Positions 5,857 to 7,851 of a stretch of 7,851 nucleotides of DNA are shown piece after piece. This DNA comes from Gammaproteobacteria bacterium RIFCSPHIGHO2_02_FULL_42_13. GTDB lineage: Bacteria > Pseudomonadota > Gammaproteobacteria > UBA12402. A program made the position numbers and the translations under genes. Numbering within the stretch: the stretch's first letter is position 1; each line of letters starts with the position of its first letter. The notes beneath the pieces were generated by a model. The model made no database searches. It was not told where the DNA came from and was given only the letters and a program-made list of their open reading frames with translations. Where the stretch lies: NCBI GenBank assembly GCA_001801405.1, contig MGXQ01000066.1, positions 7,372 through 15,222 on the forward strand. The letters run 5' to 3'.

Positions 5857-7185
5857 ATGATAACTCGCGATGAAATTCTCAATCTATTAAAAAGTGAACA
5901 TGTTTCATACTTGCGTTTATGTTTTACCGACATTATGGGCATCAGCAAAAATGTTGAAATTCCGGCCAGTCAGTTTCCAAGAGCGTTGGACGGGCAAGTT
6001 TTGTTCGATGGTTCATCGATTGAAGGTTTTGCTCGCATCGAAGAATCTGACATGGTTTTAGTGCCCGATTATAATACATTTCATTTGCTGCCCTGGGATA
6101 ATCATGGCGGACATAAAATTGCGCGCATCATCTGTGATATTGCCAATACAAACGGCAGCGCATTTGTCGGTTGTCCACGCTCTGCACTCAAACATATTTG
6201 TAACAAAGCAAAACATATGGGTTACACCCCTAAAATGGGACCCGAAGCAGAATTCTTTTTGTTTGAACGCGGCGAACATGGACAAGCGACAACGCGCACA
6301 CATGATTCCGGTAGCTATTTCGATTTAACACCGATCGACCGCGGTGAAGAAACACGCCGCGCCATCGTGCAAACGCTAGAAAAACTGAACTTCGAAGTAG
6401 AGGCGGCACATCATGAAGTGGCGCATGGACAACATGAAATTGATTTTAAATATGGTGATGTATTAGATACGGCGGATAAAATCGTCACCTTTCGTTTTGT
6501 TGTACGAAAAGTGGCGCTCGATTTTGGATTGCACGCAACGTTTATGCCAAAACCGATTTATGGCATTAATGGTTCGGGCATGCACACACATCAAAGTTTG
6601 TTTATCGATGATAATAATGCTTTTCATGATCCGAACGATCCTATTGAATTATCGAAAATCGCACGGCATTATATTGCGGGATTATTGCATCACGTCCCTT
6701 GTTTTTGCGCGATCACCAATCCGCTCGTCAATTCCTATAAACGTTTAGTCCCTGGTTATGAAGCGCCCACGCATATTGTTTGGTCTTTGCGAAATCGCTC
6801 GCCACTGTTGCGTATTCCTGATCGACGCGGCAGCGGCACACGTGCGGAATTACGTTCACCCGATCCCGCTTGCAATCCGTATTTAGCATTTGCTGTGATG
6901 CTCGCTGCCGGGTTAGACGGCATCGAAAACAAAATGGATCCTGGCGAACCGGTTAATAAAAATATTTATAACATGAGCGGCCGCGAGCGTGCGCGATTAA
7001 AAATTAAATCATTGCCCAGCGATTTAGATAAAGCGATTGATGAAATGGAAAAAAGCGAGCTCGTCAAAAACGCGCTCGGCGAACATATTTTTCAACATTT
7101 TATAACTGCCAAGCGTCGCGAATGGCAAAAATATATTGCTCAAGTCCATCCGTGGGAAATTGAACAATATCTTACAACATATTAA
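5857..7185 (+). CDS. glnA: Glutamine synthetase, type I, short GSI-alpha form
   Basis: Makes glutamine from glutamate, ammonia and ATP; cytosolic dodecamer of the GS I family. The product has 442 residues, like Bacillus GlnA (444) and shorter than the 468-residue E. coli enzyme, and it follows Bacillus GlnA closely along its length as I recall that sequence. Visible motifs: DGSSIEGFARIEESDM (51-66), MGPEAEFFLF (Glu130, Glu132 metal ligands), EVAHGQHEIDF (Glu187, Glu194), NGSGMH (238-243), YKRLVPGYEAP (294-304; Glu302 aligns with Bacillus Glu304), RNRSP (312-316) and Arg329/Arg333 at the phosphate site. Arg60 aligns with Bacillus Arg62, a feedback-inhibition residue of GSI-alpha. The enteric NLYDLPPEE adenylylation loop is absent (NIYNMSGRE here), so control by adenylylation is unlikely. 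Residue 190 is His where relatives usually have Pro (APGQHEID). A strong ribosome site supports the ATG. It stands alone, with no glnR, glnL or glnG beside it. Confidence 0.96.
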   Translation: MITRDEILNLLKSEHVSYLRLCFTDIMGISKNVEIPASQFPRALDGQVLFDGSSIEGFARIEESDMVLVPDYNTFHLLPWDNHGGHKIARIICDIANTNGSAFVGCPRSALKHICNKAKHMGYTPKMGPEAEFFLFERGEHGQATTRTHDSGSYFDLTPIDRGEETRRAIVQTLEKLNFEVEAAHHEVAHGQHEIDFKYGDVLDTADKIVTFRFVVRKVALDFGLHATFMPKPIYGINGSGMHTHQSLFIDDNNAFHDPNDPIELSKIARHYIAGLLHHVPCFCAITNPLVNSYKRLVPGYEAPTHIVWSLRNRSPLLRIPDRRGSGTRAELRSPDPACNPYLAFAVMLAAGLDGIENKMDPGEPVNKNIYNMSGRERARLKIKSLPSDLDKAIDEMEKSELVKNALGEHIFQHFITAKRREWQKYIAQVHPWEIEQYLTTY

Positions 7186-7195
7186 TCCAACTTCG

Positions 7196-7229
7196 TCCCG
7201 GAAAATTTGCGTAGCAGATTTATCCAGGA
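7196..7229. repeat. Decayed palindrome just after glnA
   Basis: The left arm TCCCGGAAAATTTGC (7196-7210) pairs with the right arm (7214-7229), whose complement reads TCCTGGATAAATCTGC. There is one bulge and two imperfect positions. It begins 11 bases after the glnA stop. No T-run follows, so it is more likely a worn REP-like repeat than a terminator. Confidence 0.5.
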
Positions 7230-7261
7230 AACGCTTTAGTTCTGCACGTTGATTCTTCTGG

Positions 7262-7302
7262 ATTCCGGATATCGCGACGCAATGGCGTCGCGATTCCGGA
7301 AT
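7262..7302. repeat. Strong hairpin element (ATTCCGGA...), possible glnA terminator
   Basis: The left arm (7262-7280) and right arm (7285-7302) form an 18-bp stem with a single bulged T and a 4-base AATG loop. The arms read ATTCCGGA-ATCGCGACGC in complementary sense. Downstream on the plus strand is GACGGGGTTTT, a short T-run about eight bases after the stem. The element could stop transcription of glnA and, on the other strand, of the ankyrin gene. The ATTCCGGAATGACGGG ending looks like that of dispersed bacterial repeats; terminator function is inferred. Confidence 0.65.
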
Positions 7303-7338
7303 GACGGGGTTTTGGCAGAGCAATTCCAAAATGACGGG
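7293..7338. repeat. Two direct copies of ATTCCrrAATGACGGG
   Basis: ATTCCGGAATGACGGG (7293-7308) recurs as ATTCCAAAATGACGGG (7323-7338), 14 of 16 bases identical with starts 30 bases apart. The first copy is the right end of the hairpin element. The second may be the remnant end of another copy of the same element. Confidence 0.6.
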
Positions 7339-7357
7339 ACTTCCAAATGAACTTCTT

Positions 7358-7851
7358 CTACGGTCCTGGTCTTGGCCTTGGTCCATGTCCTACTCCTGCT
7401 CCCGTGTCGTCATCGGAGGCTGGTATATCTCTACCGCCTCTTGTGCCTGCTGTGTCTGCTGCTCCTGCTGCTGCTGCGCCGCTGCCGGAACCTCCAAATA
7501 GTGTTGCCCCAGGACGCCTACTCCAAAGAGTTAGAGTTTTTGTTCTTGGCCCTTTATAATAATATTGAATAGGGTCATAAATATCTTGAGGGCGCTTGCC
7601 CTTCCCATTTTTAACCTCTAATGCCGCTGGATTAGCATCAATTATCGCTCGCGCAATATCCATCAGCTTAATATTAGCAGGCGACTTTGTTAATTCCGTT
7701 ACAACATGATGCAACGCTGTATTGCCATTTTTATCCGGCGTTAAGACATCCACATTTTGTTCAATTAAATACTTTACTATCTCTAAACGCCCGTAACGTG
7801 CCGCGTCAATAAATATTGTTTTATTGCGCTTACCATACTTTGCATTAGGAT
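7358..7851 (-). CDS. Ankyrin-repeat protein, C-terminal part (5' end outside window)
   Basis: The minus-strand frame is open from the right edge to TAG at 7360-7358, so at least 163 residues are seen. The GTG at 7753 is internal. The first visible unit (KTIFIDAARYGRLEIVKYLIEQNVDVL, from about 7821) and the next (DKNGNTALHHVV, then DIARAIIDANPAALEVKNGKGKRPQDI) fit the ankyrin helix-turn-helix pattern. After YDPIQYYYKGP the chain turns into a low-complexity tail of about 50 residues rich in Gly, Ala, Arg and Pro (SGSGAAAAGAADTAG, DDDTGAGVGHGPRPRPGP). Ankyrin repeats bind proteins, and in intracellular bacteria such proteins are often secreted effectors; that role is only a suggestion here. The tail uses GGA, GCA, CCA and AGA codons, which suits an AT-leaning genome. 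The ATTCCGGA repeats follow its stop codon. Confidence 0.85.
   Translation of the reverse strand, partial: PNAKYGKRNKTIFIDAARYGRLEIVKYLIEQNVDVLTPDKNGNTALHHVVTELTKSPANIKLMDIARAIIDANPAALEVKNGKGKRPQDIYDPIQYYYKGPRTKTLTLWSRRPGATLFGGSGSGAAAAGAADTAGTRGGRDIPASDDDTGAGVGHGPRPRPGP

Noticed and set aside
7347..7559. Plus-strand 70-codon frame, Pro/Ala-rich, starting ATG AAC TTC
   Set aside because: It is antisense to the ankyrin frame, which is continuous from the window edge and carries recognisable repeats. Its composition follows from the complementary GCA-rich triplets, and no good ribosome site precedes it.

Overview
The window looks like a chromosomal segment of an AT-leaning gammaproteobacterium. 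ParC, ZapA, 5-formyltetrahydrofolate cyclo-ligase and PBP1A all read as gammaproteobacterial. The order zapA – 6S RNA – ygfA is the arrangement known from E. coli and relatives. An ankyrin-repeat gene and dispersed palindromic repeats of the GAGCGAAGCGAA and ATTCCGGAATGACGGG types hint at a host-associated lineage, perhaps Legionellales (Coxiellaceae-like). That placement is an inference and cannot be settled from the sequence alone.

Layout. (1) Bases 1-1202, plus strand: the C-terminal part of penicillin-binding protein 1A, entering from the left edge. (2) Bases 1203-1415: no gene, but a cluster of palindromic repeats between two convergent genes. (3) Bases 1416-2782, minus strand: a small zapB-like gene, zapA, 6S RNA (ssrS) and ygfA, read in that order. 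A good sigma70-type promoter precedes the zapB-like gene, and a second one for 6S RNA is built into the last codons of zapA. (4) Bases 2944-5669, minus strand: parC followed after 14 bases by a small membrane protein with a bacterial PH-like domain. (5) Bases 5670-5856: a divergent control region with a strong plus-strand promoter and a perfect 7-bp inverted repeat upstream of it. (6) Bases 5857-7185, plus strand: glnA, a short, Bacillus-like (GSI-alpha) glutamine synthetase. (7) Bases 7186-7357: two palindromic elements, one a strong hairpin that may end glnA transcription. (8) Bases 7358-7851, minus strand: the C-terminal part of an ankyrin-repeat protein, entering from the right edge, with a Gly/Ala/Pro-rich tail.

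How they work together. Most genes are housekeeping: wall synthesis (PBP1A), Z-ring assembly (ZapA and the ZapB-like protein), global RNA polymerase control (6S RNA), folate salvage (YgfA), chromosome decatenation (ParC) and nitrogen assimilation (GlnA). I see no phage, CRISPR, toxin-antitoxin or other defence system. The points most worth checking are the type of glutamine synthetase and its operator-like palindrome, the 6S RNA locus with its embedded promoter and structured ygfA leader, the repeat families, and the ankyrin protein.
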